From Kitasatospora sp. NBC_01250 (GTDB taxonomy: Bacteria; Actinomycetota; Actinomycetes; Streptomycetales; Streptomycetaceae), in the NCBI RefSeq assembly GCF_036226465.1, contig NZ_CP108476.1:4278001-4342000 (forward strand): a DNA stretch of 64,000 nt. The letters run 5' to 3'. Below the pieces are notes generated by a model. The model made no database searches and was not told the origin of the DNA. It was given only the letters and a program-made list of their open reading frames with translations. Below are positions 25,891-33,426 of this stretch, piece after piece; position 1 is the first letter of the stretch; the number at the start of each line of letters is the position of its first letter. The position numbers and the translations under genes are program-made.

Positions 25891-25940
25891 GCGGCAGGTG
25901 TGGTGACCTGCGGTGTTACGGCTGGGACGGCAGGGACGGC
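25693..25940. repeat. Two copies of a 36-base direct repeat in the origin-like region
   Basis: 25693-25728 and 25905-25940 share 32 of 36 positions; both begin GACCTGCGG and continue into a TACGGC-wGGGACGGC-wGGGAC pattern. The two copies enclose most of the CCGTCTTG motifs. This looks like a structured cis-acting region rather than chance repetition. Confidence 0.7.
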
Positions 25941-25956
25941 ATTTCGGGGAGGGTGG

Positions 25957-27264
25957 TCAGCCTCTGCTGCCCGCTGCGGTGGCGTTCACGGGGTGGACTG
26001 CGGGGCAGTAGCGCCGCCAGGCGTCGAGGAACTTGTTGCGCAGGTAGCCCTTGCGCTGGGTTCCATCGGGCATGCGGACGTTGCCGGAGGAGATGCCGAA
26101 CTCGCGGAGCATCGCGCCGAGGCCGCGCGGGGTCAGCCCGCCTCGGCTGGTCTCGGCCCAGGGGGCCTCGGGGTCGCCGTTGAGGTTGAACAGCAGTTGG
26201 TCGGTGGCGATGCTGTCCGGCTCACCGGCGGCGTGGAAGATCCGCCGGATGTCCGCGAGGATCCGCGCGCCGCCGGGGTTGTCCTCCTCGGTCTGGACCT
26301 CGGCGTCGACCATGCGCTTGCACGCCTGGCGGGCCAGGCGGGGCCAGGGTCCTCCGGCGAGGTCGGCGATGATCACCAGGGGTTCCCAGGTGTCGGCGGC
26401 GCGGTCCTCGACCGGCATGGCGGGCTGCAGGCGCAGGGCCCGGTCAGCGAGCGGTGCCGCCCAGCGGGCGATCTTGTCGCGGATCGCGTGCAGGGCGGGC
26501 CGGTCCCGCTGGGTGCGGTACGGGGCGACGCGCTCGCCCTCGGCTCGGCGGCGCATGCGGATCACGATCGAGCGGTCCATGATCGTGTCGGGGAGGTCGC
26601 CGATTCCGGCGATGGCCGCCATGGCGAAGGTGGGGAACTTGCGCGGGGTGTGGTCGTTGCCGACGACCCGCAGCACGTAGCGGTCGCGCTGGTGCCCGGC
26701 GTTGAGCAGGCCGCGCATCTCCTCGTTCTTCTCCGCCGCCTTTGGACTGCCGAAGATCGTGTCCGCCTCGTCCACCAGCAGGGTGGGCGGCTCCTCGCTG
26801 ATCGTGCGGAAGATGGCGGCCGGAGAAGAGTTCACCGTCAGCATCGGCTGATGGACCGTCTCGGCGAGTACGTCGAGCAGGCGGGACTTGCCGCAGCGCT
26901 TGGCCGGGCCGACCACGGCCAGGCGCGGGGCGTGCTGCCACGAGCACTGCAGGTGGGTCGCCGCGACCCACAACGTGGTGGCGTCCAGGGCCTGGTCGGA
27001 GGGAAGGATCACGAACTTCGCGATCTGGGCCCTCAGCTGCGTGAGCAGGTCGGCGCCCTCGGTCGCCTCGGTGTCGGGCATCAGGTCGGTCCCGTCCGGG
27101 ACGGCGGGCTCGGCAGGCGCCTCATCGGCGCCGTGTCCGCAGGTTGTGGACACAGGCTCGGGCTGTTGGCCCGGCAGGAAGGATCCGGGCTCGCCCGGCT
27201 TGGCGACCGGCGGCCAACTCACGGTGGAAGCTGCCGGATCGGGCTGGTGGGACGTAGACTCCAT
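25957..27264 (-). CDS. DUF3631 replication-type ATPase
   Basis: 435 residues. A ~70-residue disordered, proline-rich N-terminus precedes a P-loop ATPase: Walker A GPAKRCGKSRLLDVL (K126), Walker B TLLVDEADTIFG, and an arginine-rich sensor region DTIMDRSIVIRMRRR. The C-terminal part matches DUF3631, including GLGAMLREFGI and KGYLRNKFLDAWRRY. These proteins are found in integrative elements and are thought to act as helicase/primase-type replication factors. The gene ends beside the iteron-like repeats, supporting a replication function. GGAG lies nine bases before the ATG at 27264. Confidence 0.85.
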   Translation of the reverse strand: MESTSHQPDPAASTVSWPPVAKPGEPGSFLPGQQPEPVSTTCGHGADEAPAEPAVPDGTDLMPDTEATEGADLLTQLRAQIAKFVILPSDQALDATTLWVAATHLQCSWQHAPRLAVVGPAKRCGKSRLLDVLAETVHQPMLTVNSSPAAIFRTISEEPPTLLVDEADTIFGSPKAAEKNEEMRGLLNAGHQRDRYVLRVVGNDHTPRKFPTFAMAAIAGIGDLPDTIMDRSIVIRMRRRAEGERVAPYRTQRDRPALHAIRDKIARWAAPLADRALRLQPAMPVEDRAADTWEPLVIIADLAGGPWPRLARQACKRMVDAEVQTEEDNPGGARILADIRRIFHAAGEPDSIATDQLLFNLNGDPEAPWAETSRGGLTPRGLGAMLREFGISSGNVRMPDGTQRKGYLRNKFLDAWRRYCPAVHPVNATAAGSRG

Positions 27265-27567
27265 GCTGAAGCTCCAGACTGGGGCGCGGGACCTGATCCG
27301 TCGCGCGCCGCCGATGAAGGTCGTGGGTAAGGACTTCGCCTGGCCCTCGGTGTTCGCAGCACCGGGGGCCTTCGTGCGTCCTGAGGCGGTCGAGCCGAGG
27401 ATCCTGGCCCTCTCAACTCACAGGGACTGCTTGCACCTTGGTGGTGGTCCCTCGGCGGCCGAGGCCGCCGAGGGACCACGAACGTACGGCCATGCCGCTG
27501 GAAGATCCACTCCAATCGGGCAAGTACGCCCACGGCAGACAGGCTTGTGGATCGGGCTCTCATCACG
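27265..27567. other. Intergenic region between rep and xis genes
   Basis: 303 bases upstream of the DUF3631 gene and downstream of the excisionase-like gene. It contains the 16-bp hairpin listed separately and presumably the rep promoter. No coding frame is convincing. Confidence 0.45.
27444..27479 (-). terminator. Perfect 16-bp hairpin downstream of xis
   Basis: GTGGTCCCTCGGCGGC at 27444-27459 pairs with GCCGCCGAGGGACCAC at 27464-27479 around a CGAG tetraloop. It lies about 90 bases after the minus-strand excisionase-like gene and upstream of rep, so it can separate the two units. A role as a protein-binding or single-strand origin structure is an alternative. Confidence 0.65.
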
Positions 27568-27831
27568 TCAAGCTGCATCAGCCGCCGCGCCTTCGCCGAG
27601 CGCCGCGTCGATGCCGAGCAGGCGCAGAAGGTCCGCCGTGATCACGCGGTACTTCTTGCCCAGCCGCAGGACCCGGCAGGGGTAGGCGCCAAGGCGGGCC
27701 AGCTCGTAGCCCTTGCTCCGCCCGAGACCGATGGCCCTATTTGCGGTGTCGAGGTCGATGGCCGCCGGCAGCCTGAGAAGTTCGGCCCGACCCATCCCCT
27801 GCGCCGTCGCCGATATGTCACCAGTTCGCAC
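27568..27831 (-). CDS. Excisionase-like helix-turn-helix protein
   Basis: About 87 residues from a GTG at 27831 (GGAG six bases upstream); an ATG at 27795 is a shorter alternative but has its G-rich site directly adjacent. The core is a winged-helix/AlpA-type DNA-binding domain: LRLPAAIDLDTANRAIGLGR, then SKGYELARLGAYPCRVLRLG and KKYRVITADLLRLLGID. Such small proteins act with the tyrosine integrase as excisionase or directionality factor. It is transcribed away from the XRE regulator and the integrase. Confidence 0.8.
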   Translation of the reverse strand: MRTGDISATAQGMGRAELLRLPAAIDLDTANRAIGLGRSKGYELARLGAYPCRVLRLGKKYRVITADLLRLLGIDAALGEGAAADAA

Positions 27832-27928
27832 ATGAACTCCAAATCCGGGCTCCCCCCGAGCGGGGGGCTGCGACGGAGTGCCGCAACGGAGAGGAGCTTG
27901 CCAGTGGCTACTGTGTCGATATGACACA
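27811..27928. promoter_or_regulatory. Divergent xis/regulator control region with matched operator-like sites
   Basis: CGATATGTCAC at 27811-27821 and CGATATGACAC at 27917-27927 differ at one base and flank the divergent promoters. The second site is part of a TGTGTC-GATAT-GACACA inverted repeat (27912-27928) that overlaps the ATG of the XRE gene. A G/C palindrome CCCCCC-GAGC-GGGGGG lies between them at about 27852-27867. The XRE protein is the likely binder; this is inference. Confidence 0.5.
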
Positions 27929-28589
27929 ACGCCGCGAGGAACACTGGTCCACCGACGACGAAGACGCGCTCGACTGGCCCGAACGGATCACCAAGGACGT
28001 GATCCAAGCAATCACCCGAAGGAGGAAAGACCTTGGACTGTCCGCGCAGGATCTGGCTGACGAAACAGGGGTCTTGGGTTACGAAGTACCCCGGAACGTC
28101 ATCGCCAACTGGGAGTCCGGCAGGCGCAAGACGATCACGATTCCCGAGCTGATCGTCGTGGCCGAGGCCCTGGACATCGCACCGGTCGAGCTGCTCTTCT
28201 CCCCAGCCCTAGGCGGCTGGGTCGACTACCTGCCAGAGATGCCCAGCGACCGCTGGTCGGCGCTCACCCACTTCACAGGAGAGGCTCGCCACTCGCTCGG
28301 GACGTACCGGCTCCGCCTCTACCGGGAGCACGAACGGATCTGGCAAGAGCTCCAGGAGGAGCATCACGATGCGTTCCAGCTGGAGTTCAAGTTGTTCCGG
28401 GAGGAATGGCCTCCCGGCTCACAGGAGAAACTCGACGCTTTCGTCGCCGCCGTCCGCGAGCGGCTTCAACCCGTCAGGGCACGCCTGCGCGAGATCGGCC
28501 TGGAAGTTCCGCCCCTCGCACCAAGCCTCGGTTTTCTCGACGCCGAACTCCCCCCTCTCAAAACCGATTTCGACCTGGAGGACGAATGA
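27921..28589 (+). CDS. XRE-family transcriptional regulator
   Basis: 222 residues. Residues ~20-90 are a helix-turn-helix of the lambda-repressor type (DVIQAITRRRKDLGLSAQDL, VIANWESGRRKTITIPEL, VVAEALDIAPVELLF). The C-terminal ~110 residues are helical and charged with no recognised domain. There is no good ribosome site before the ATG at 27921, and the palindrome lies on the start, so a leaderless, autorepressed transcript is plausible. Its stop overlaps the integrase start (ATGA), suggesting the two are expressed together to control integration or excision. Confidence 0.85.
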   Translation: MTQRREEHWSTDDEDALDWPERITKDVIQAITRRRKDLGLSAQDLADETGVLGYEVPRNVIANWESGRRKTITIPELIVVAEALDIAPVELLFSPALGGWVDYLPEMPSDRWSALTHFTGEARHSLGTYRLRLYREHERIWQELQEEHHDAFQLEFKLFREEWPPGSQEKLDAFVAAVRERLQPVRARLREIGLEVPPLAPSLGFLDAELPPLKTDFDLEDE

Positions 28590-30181
28590 AGGGTTCCACC
28601 TACCACCGCTGCTACTGCCGCGATGCCGAGACCGGCAAGCCGCTCGGCAAGGCGTGCCCGAAGCTCAGCAGCCGGAAGCACGGCGCCTACTCCATACGTC
28701 AGGAGCTGCCCAACGCCGAGGACGGCACGCGCCGTTCGTTCAACCGCGCCGGCTACGAGACGCTCAAGGAGGCTCAGGCCGACCTCGATCATGTTCGCGG
28801 CCTGCTCGCCCTCGGCAAGGAGGATCCGGACGACCTGGCCTTGGTCGCCGAGCTCCTGGTGAAGGTCGCCGACGAGAAGGCTCAACTGCCCGACATCGAG
28901 GAGACCCGCAACCGCCTGAAGGCCGGTCAGGACCTCTCTTCCCGCGTCACCGTCGGCGAGTGGCTCGACACCTGGCTGGCCGGCAAGAAGATCCGCAAGT
29001 CCGGGATCACCCGCTACGAATGTGACGTGCGGGTCCACCTCAAGCCCCGCATCGGGCACATCCGCGTCGACCGGCTGCGGGTGAGCACGCTCGCCGAGAT
29101 GTTCACGGCCATCGCCGACGCCAACGAGGAGATCCTGGAGAACAACGCCCTGCGGCACGCGCTGAAGGCCGAGCTCGCCACGGTGCCGATCAAGGGCGCG
29201 GAGAACCGCGCCCGCCGCAAGGCTCTGCACGCCGAACTCGCCGAGATGCCGCCGTTCCGGCGCACGACCGGCGCCGCCACCCGCCAGCGCATCCGGGCCA
29301 CGCTCCGGACCGCCCTGAACGACGCGATCCCCGAGGGCCTGATCACCCTCAACCCGGCCGCCCACGTCAAGCTCGACCCGGCCGCCAAGCCGAAGGCTCT
29401 GGTCTGGACGCCGGAGCGAGTCGCCCAGTGGCAGGCGACCGGCGTGAAGCCCTCCCCCGTGATGGTCTGGACGCCGCAGCAGACCGGCTCGTTCCTCGAC
29501 TTCGTTGCTGCCGACCGCCTGTACGCGATGTGGCACGTGATCGCCTTCCGCGGGCTTCGCCGGGGCGAGGCGTGCGGCCAGCTGTGGTCCGAGACTAACC
29601 TCGACAACGGCTCGCTGACCGTGACGGCGCAGCTCGTGCAGGACGGCTGGGAGGTCGAGGAGTCCGACCCCAAAACCGACGGAAGCTTCCGGACCGTGGC
29701 GCTGGACGACGACACGGTGGCCGTCCTGCGACGCCACCGTGATCGGCAGCAGAAGGAGCGGGCCGACTGGGGGCCGGCCTGGAAGGACACCGGCCGGGTC
29801 TTCACCAACGAGGATGGTTCCTGGCTCCACCCGGGCAAGGTCACCGAGATGTTCGAGCGGCTCGTGACCGCGTCCGGCCTGCCGCCGATCCGGCTGCACG
29901 ACCTCCGCCACGGCGCGGCCACCCTCGCGCTCGCAGGAGGAGTCGACATGAAGGTGGTGTCCGACATGCTCGGCCACTCCTCTATCAAGATCACCTCGGA
30001 CATTTACACCAGCGTCCTGCCCGAGATCGCCAAGGACGCCGCCGAGGCCGCCGCGAAGCTCGTCCCCCTCCAGCGGAAGACCGAAGCCGAGGCTCACGCC
30101 AAGGCCGCAGCCGAAGCGGAGAAGGCCAAGCGGAAGGCGGCGAAGAAGGCGAAGTCCAAGGCCAAGAAGGCCAAGGGTTAG
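28586..30181 (+). CDS. int: Tyrosine site-specific integrase
   Basis: 531 residues. An N-terminal arm-binding and SAM-like core region (VTVGEWLDTWLAGKKIRKSG) precedes a catalytic domain with Arg in FRGLRRGEACGQLW, HDLRHGAATLAL (H-x-x-R), LGHSSIKITSDIY with the His and the nucleophilic Tyr. An extra lysine/alanine-rich tail of ~40 residues follows. It catalyses recombination between the element and the 3' end of the adjacent tRNA-Thr gene. It is longer than pSAM2-type integrases because of an insertion around residues 180-230. It starts inside the stop of the XRE gene. Confidence 0.95.
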   Translation: MKGSTYHRCYCRDAETGKPLGKACPKLSSRKHGAYSIRQELPNAEDGTRRSFNRAGYETLKEAQADLDHVRGLLALGKEDPDDLALVAELLVKVADEKAQLPDIEETRNRLKAGQDLSSRVTVGEWLDTWLAGKKIRKSGITRYECDVRVHLKPRIGHIRVDRLRVSTLAEMFTAIADANEEILENNALRHALKAELATVPIKGAENRARRKALHAELAEMPPFRRTTGAATRQRIRATLRTALNDAIPEGLITLNPAAHVKLDPAAKPKALVWTPERVAQWQATGVKPSPVMVWTPQQTGSFLDFVAADRLYAMWHVIAFRGLRRGEACGQLWSETNLDNGSLTVTAQLVQDGWEVEESDPKTDGSFRTVALDDDTVAVLRRHRDRQQKERADWGPAWKDTGRVFTNEDGSWLHPGKVTEMFERLVTASGLPPIRLHDLRHGAATLALAGGVDMKVVSDMLGHSSIKITSDIYTSVLPEIAKDAAEAAAKLVPLQRKTEAEAHAKAAAEAEKAKRKAAKKAKSKAKKAKG

Positions 30182-30183
30182 AC

Positions 30184-30229
30184 CAAGATCAACAGCCGCG
30201 CTCACGCATCGCTCACGCAAGCGATCTTG
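30184..30229. repeat. Arm-site-like repeats beside the integrase
   Basis: GCTCACGCA is repeated directly at 30200-30208 and 30211-30219, one helical turn apart, and the pair is flanked by CAAGATC (30184-30190) and GATCTTG (30223-30229) in inverted orientation. The position between int and the tRNA suits integrase or excisionase arm-binding sites. Confidence 0.5.
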
Positions 30230-30271
30230 TAGCGCGTCGCTGACGCCTGCTCACACGTCAAGGAATAGCAA

Positions 30272-30306
30272 AAGGCCCAGGTCATGGGCTATATGACCTG
30301 GGCCTT
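30272..30306. terminator. Perfect 14-bp hairpin between int and tRNA-Thr
   Basis: AAGGCCCAGGTCAT at 30272-30285 pairs with ATGACCTGGGCCTT at 30293-30306 around a seven-base loop; A-rich and T-rich flanks allow termination in both directions. It would end the integrase transcript and the minus-strand tRNA transcript. Confidence 0.85.
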
Positions 30307-30311
30307 CTCGG

Positions 30312-30350
30312 AGCCGCCTATGGGATTCGAACCCATGACCTACGCATTAC
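30312..30350. other. Candidate attachment site (3' part of tRNA-Thr)
   Basis: Elements of this class recombine within the T arm and acceptor stem of the tRNA, so the att core should lie in this stretch. I found no second copy of the T-arm sequence elsewhere in the window, so the core length and the other end cannot be fixed here. Confidence 0.45.
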
Positions 30351-30385
30351 GAGTGCGTTGCTCTGGCCAACTGAGCTAAGGCGGC
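30312..30385 (-). tRNA. tRNA-Thr (anticodon CGU)
   Basis: On the minus strand the sequence runs GCCGCCT (acceptor), AGCTCAGTTGGCCAGAGC (D arm), an anticodon arm with loop CTCGTAA, the T arm with GGTTCGAATCC, and AGGCGGC closing the acceptor stem; CCA is not encoded. The anticodon CGT reads ACG threonine codons. The integrase lies off its 3' end, so this gene is the probable attachment target of the element to the left. Confidence 0.97.
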
Positions 30386-30486
30386 GCCGCTGCCCGAGCT
30401 CCCCCGCCAGGGGCGGTTCGCATCGGCAACGCGGGCCAGTCTACACAGGTCCGCGGGGTGATCCGTACCGGGTTCCGGTGGGCGGG

Positions 30487-31056
30487 TCAGCGGGTGGGGC
30501 GGTGGGGGGAGGTGAGCCACTCGTCGGCCAGGAGGGACCAGACCTCGCTGTCCTGGCGGACCCCGTTGTGCAGGTAGTAGGAGCGGAGCACGCCGTCCAG
30601 GCGCATGCCGACCCGCTGGGCGACCGCGCGGCTGCGGGTGTTGCGGGTGCTGCTGAACCATTCGATGCGCTGCATGCCGCGCTCCGCCACCGCGTGCTCG
30701 ATCAGCTGCCGCACGCCGGCCGTGATCAGGCCGAGGCCCTCGCCCGCCGGTTCGGCCCAGACGCCGATCTCGCAGTTGAGGTGCTTGACGTCGAAGTGCG
30801 GGAACATCACCCCGCCCACCAGCGTGCCGTCCAGCCAGATGCCGTAGATCGCGCCGGTGTCGGCGGCGGCCTTGTCGGCGTAGTGGCGCAGGGTGGCGCG
30901 GGCGGAGTCCAGGTCGGTGGTCAGCGAGGCGAAGGCGATGAACTGGTTCAGGTTCTCCCGGGCGCGGTCGATGTGGGCCAGGAACTCCTCGGCGTGCCAG
31001 GGCTCCAGGGGGCGCAGCTCGGCGGGGAGGGTGTCGGAGAGGGGGATGGCGAACAT
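30487..31056 (-). CDS. GNAT acetyltransferase, RimJ/RimL type
   Basis: 189 residues from the ATG at 31056 (GGAGG eight bases upstream). The GNAT fold is visible: an N-terminal LRPLEPWHAEEFLAHID, the beta strands GIWLDGTLVGGVMF and CEIGVWAEPAGEGLGLITAG (acetyl-CoA loop), RIEWFSSTRNTRSRAVAQRV and VGMRLDGVLRSYYLHNG. This group acetylates N-terminal amines of proteins or small molecules. It is divergent from a TetR regulator with a palindrome between them, so it may be that regulator's target. Confidence 0.9.
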   Translation of the reverse strand: MFAIPLSDTLPAELRPLEPWHAEEFLAHIDRARENLNQFIAFASLTTDLDSARATLRHYADKAAADTGAIYGIWLDGTLVGGVMFPHFDVKHLNCEIGVWAEPAGEGLGLITAGVRQLIEHAVAERGMQRIEWFSSTRNTRSRAVAQRVGMRLDGVLRSYYLHNGVRQDSEVWSLLADEWLTSPHRPTR

Positions 31057-31103
31057 GCTGACTACCTCCGGGCGGGCCTGGGCATCACGACGGGCGTACA
31101 TAA

Positions 31104-31113
31104 CAAACGTTTG
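31104..31113. promoter_or_regulatory. Palindrome between GNAT and TetR genes
   Basis: CAAACGTTTG is a perfect 10-base palindrome located 18 bases before the TetR start and 48 bases before the GNAT start. TetR repressors commonly bind such sites between divergent genes, so it is a likely operator. Confidence 0.55.
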
Positions 31114-31130
31114 GTAGGTACCATAACCGC

Positions 31131-31787
31131 ATGACGCCCGCCCGTGGAGACCATGAAGCCCGCCGCCGTGATGTCTCCGCCGCGGTCTGGCGGGTGCTGG
31201 CGAGCCGGGGCTTCGGCGCGCTGACGCTGCGGGCGGTGGCCGCCGAGATGGGTGCCTCGACGGGGCTGCTCACCCACTACTTCCCCAACAAGCAGGCGCT
31301 GCTGCGCACCGCGCTGGAGGTGCTCGACCAGCACAACCAGGAGCGGCCCCGGCGCGCGGCACCGGCGGGGCTGGCCGCGCTCCGTGCCCACCTGCTCGAC
31401 GTGCTGCCGCTGACCGCCGAGGGCGCCGACGCCAACCGGATCTGGGTCAGCTCCTGGGACGTCGCCCTGGCCGACCCCGAGCTCGCAGCCGAGCACGCCG
31501 AGCGCTACCGCCGCGCACGCGTCAGGCTCACCGGGCACGTCGAGACCGCCCAGGCGCTCGGCGAGCTGCCCGCCACGGCGCCCGCCGAGGACCTGGCCGC
31601 CGCCGCCCAGGCCTTCACGCTCGGCCTGGTGGTGCAGGCGCTCTTCGCCCCGGCCGAGTTCCCGCCGGAGCGCCAGATCAAGCTGGTGGACGACTGGTTG
31701 GCGGCAGCGGCATCCCCCGGGGCGCCGGTCACTTCGGGCAGCGCAGTCCCTCGGCCGGTGTCAGGCCCTCCAGCAGGTAGTGATTGA
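31131..31787 (+). CDS. TetR-family transcriptional regulator
   Basis: 218 residues. The N-terminal helix-turn-helix is standard for TetR: VSAAVWRVLASRGFGALTLR, then VAAEMGASTGLLTHYFPNKQ. The C-terminal domain carries an internal QAFTLGLVVQALFAP helix typical of the TetR_C_6 group. The gene's last ~59 bases overlap the 3' end of the convergent peptidase gene, which stops at 31729. It probably represses itself and the divergent acetyltransferase gene. Confidence 0.92.
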   Translation: MTPARGDHEARRRDVSAAVWRVLASRGFGALTLRAVAAEMGASTGLLTHYFPNKQALLRTALEVLDQHNQERPRRAAPAGLAALRAHLLDVLPLTAEGADANRIWVSSWDVALADPELAAEHAERYRRARVRLTGHVETAQALGELPATAPAEDLAAAAQAFTLGLVVQALFAPAEFPPERQIKLVDDWLAAAASPGAPVTSGSAVPRPVSGPPAGSD

Positions 31788-33330
31788 CCGCCGAGTCCAC
31801 GCAGTCGTTGTGCCGCCCGTAGGCGGTGTGCCCGTCGCCGTCGTAGGTCACCAGCCGTCCGGACGCCAGCTGCCCGGCCAGTGACTGCGCCCAGGCGTAC
31901 GGCGTGGCCGGGTCCCTGGTGGTGCCGACCACCACGATCGGATCGGCCCCGGCCGCCCGCACGGTGTGCGGTGCGCCGGTCGCCTTGACCGGCCAGTAGG
32001 CGCAGGTCAGCCCCATCCAGGCCATGTCCTGCCCGAAGTGCGGGGAGGCCTGCCGGAAGTCCGGCAGCGCACGGCTGACGTCCGCGGGGGAGGCGAACGC
32101 GGGCGGCAGGTCGAGACAGTTGACCGCCATGTTGGCGTACATCAGGCTGGGGTACCCGCCGTCGCTGCCGCGCTCGTAGTAGGAGTCCGAGAGCCGCAGC
32201 AGCGGGGCCCCGTCGCCGGTCTTGGCGGCGGCCAGCGCGGTGCGCAGCTGCGGCCAGAGGAACTCCGCGTACATCGCCTCGATGACGCCGGTCACCGCCT
32301 GTGCCTCGGTCAGCTGCCGGCCCCCGCCGCCCGGCAGCGGCTGCGAACGCAACGAGCCGAGCAGCGCGTCGAGCTGCTGCCCGGCCTGCTGCTCGTCCCG
32401 GCCGACGGGGCAGTCCTCGTGGGTGCCGCAGTCCCGCGCGAAGGAGCCCCAGGCCGTCTCGAAGCCGCCGGCCTGGGCGCGGTTGCCGCTCAGCGCGGTC
32501 AGCGAGGGGTCCATCGCACCGTCCAGCACCAGCCGGCCGGCCCGGGACGGGAAGAGCCCGGCGTAGGTCGCGCCCAGCAGGGTGCCGTAGGACTTGCCGA
32601 CGTAGTTGAGCTTGGCGTCGCCGAGCAGCGCCCGCAGGACGTCCATGTCGCGGGCCGCCTCGACGGTGCTGACGTGGCTGAGCAGCGCACCGGCGTGCTG
32701 CTGGCAGCCGGCCGCGAACTCCTGGTCGGCGGCGACCAGCCGGTCGATCCCGGCCTGACCGTCGGGGGTGCTGTCGACGGCGGTGTACGCGTCCATCCGA
32801 TCACCGCTCAAGCAGGTGATCGGACTGCTCCGGCCGACCCCGCGCGGGTCCAGGCCGACCAGGTCGTACGCGGCCCGGACCGGCGGCTGGTAGCCCGCGG
32901 CCACCGCCTCGACGTACTGCACCGCCGAGCCGCCGGGGCCGCCCGGGTTGAGCAGCAGCGAGCCCAGCCGCTTGGCGCCCCCGCTGCCATCGGCCGGGCG
33001 GCGGACGGCGCCGAGCGTCAGGTCACCGCCCGCCGGGTGGCCGTAGTCGAGCGGGGCCTTGAAGGTGGCGCACTCGAAGCCCTGGTCGCAGGGCTGCCAC
33101 GAGAGCTGCTGGTGGTAGTAGGAGTCCAGCTCGGCGGGGACCGCCTCGGGCAGCGGCTGCAGCGGCGCAGCGCCGGCCGGTACGGCGGAGGCCGTGCCGC
33201 CCGGAGAGGGCGGGGTGTCGCCCGGCAGCCCGTTCGGCCTGCCCCCGCCGGAGCATCCCGTGAGCAGCAGCCCGGCGGCGGCCAGCACGAGGAGCGTCCG
33301 CAGCGGAGCAGCGGGCTGGGCAGAACGCAT
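31729..33330 (-). CDS. Secreted tripeptidyl-aminopeptidase-like alpha/beta hydrolase (lipoprotein)
   Basis: 533 residues from the ATG at 33330, chosen for the GGGAG site six bases upstream. A signal peptide with lipobox LLLTGC near residue 25 marks a lipoprotein. The alpha/beta hydrolase shows the oxyanion segment LLLNPGGPGGSAVQYV, a DLVGLDPRGVGRSSP strand, the nucleophile in YVGKSYGTLLG, and a C-terminal VVVGTTRDPATPYAWA with DGDGHTAYGRHNDCV carrying the Asp and His. It matches the SlpD/SlpE/Tap peptidases that trim tripeptides from secreted proteins. Confidence 0.92.
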   Translation of the reverse strand: MRSAQPAAPLRTLLVLAAAGLLLTGCSGGGRPNGLPGDTPPSPGGTASAVPAGAAPLQPLPEAVPAELDSYYHQQLSWQPCDQGFECATFKAPLDYGHPAGGDLTLGAVRRPADGSGGAKRLGSLLLNPGGPGGSAVQYVEAVAAGYQPPVRAAYDLVGLDPRGVGRSSPITCLSGDRMDAYTAVDSTPDGQAGIDRLVAADQEFAAGCQQHAGALLSHVSTVEAARDMDVLRALLGDAKLNYVGKSYGTLLGATYAGLFPSRAGRLVLDGAMDPSLTALSGNRAQAGGFETAWGSFARDCGTHEDCPVGRDEQQAGQQLDALLGSLRSQPLPGGGGRQLTEAQAVTGVIEAMYAEFLWPQLRTALAAAKTGDGAPLLRLSDSYYERGSDGGYPSLMYANMAVNCLDLPPAFASPADVSRALPDFRQASPHFGQDMAWMGLTCAYWPVKATGAPHTVRAAGADPIVVVGTTRDPATPYAWAQSLAGQLASGRLVTYDGDGHTAYGRHNDCVDSAVNHYLLEGLTPAEGLRCPK

Positions 33331-33426
33331 ACGGGACTCCCTCATGGGCACCGGCCGGGCAGCGGCTAGTACTGAGCGTAACCGGATCAGGGCACAGCGC
33401 AGCGCCGGGAAAGCGGCGCCGGGGTG

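Larger units (their letters stand above)
21752..30311. mobile_element. Mobilization/replication/integration module of an element inserted at tRNA-Thr
   Basis: These coordinates cover the recognisable backbone: relaxase, MobC-like protein, DUF2637 protein, iteron-like repeats, DUF3631 replication ATPase, excisionase-like protein, XRE regulator and tyrosine integrase. The integrase ends 130 bases from the 3' end of a tRNA-Thr gene, the usual arrangement for actinobacterial integrative elements. No TraB/FtsK-like DNA pump is visible, so it resembles the mobilizable class. The true element probably extends left to include the defence genes and may begin before position 1: no second copy of the tRNA 3' end was seen in the window. 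Confidence 0.8.

Noticed and set aside
25537..25940. CRISPR-like array
   Set aside because: The motifs are only 8 bases, irregularly spaced and mixed in orientation, with no uniform spacers; iterons fit better.
25684..27330. Plus-strand open frame across the iteron region and opposite the replication ATPase
   Set aside because: Composition is antisense-like, and it crosses the repeat array without a start or ribosome site.
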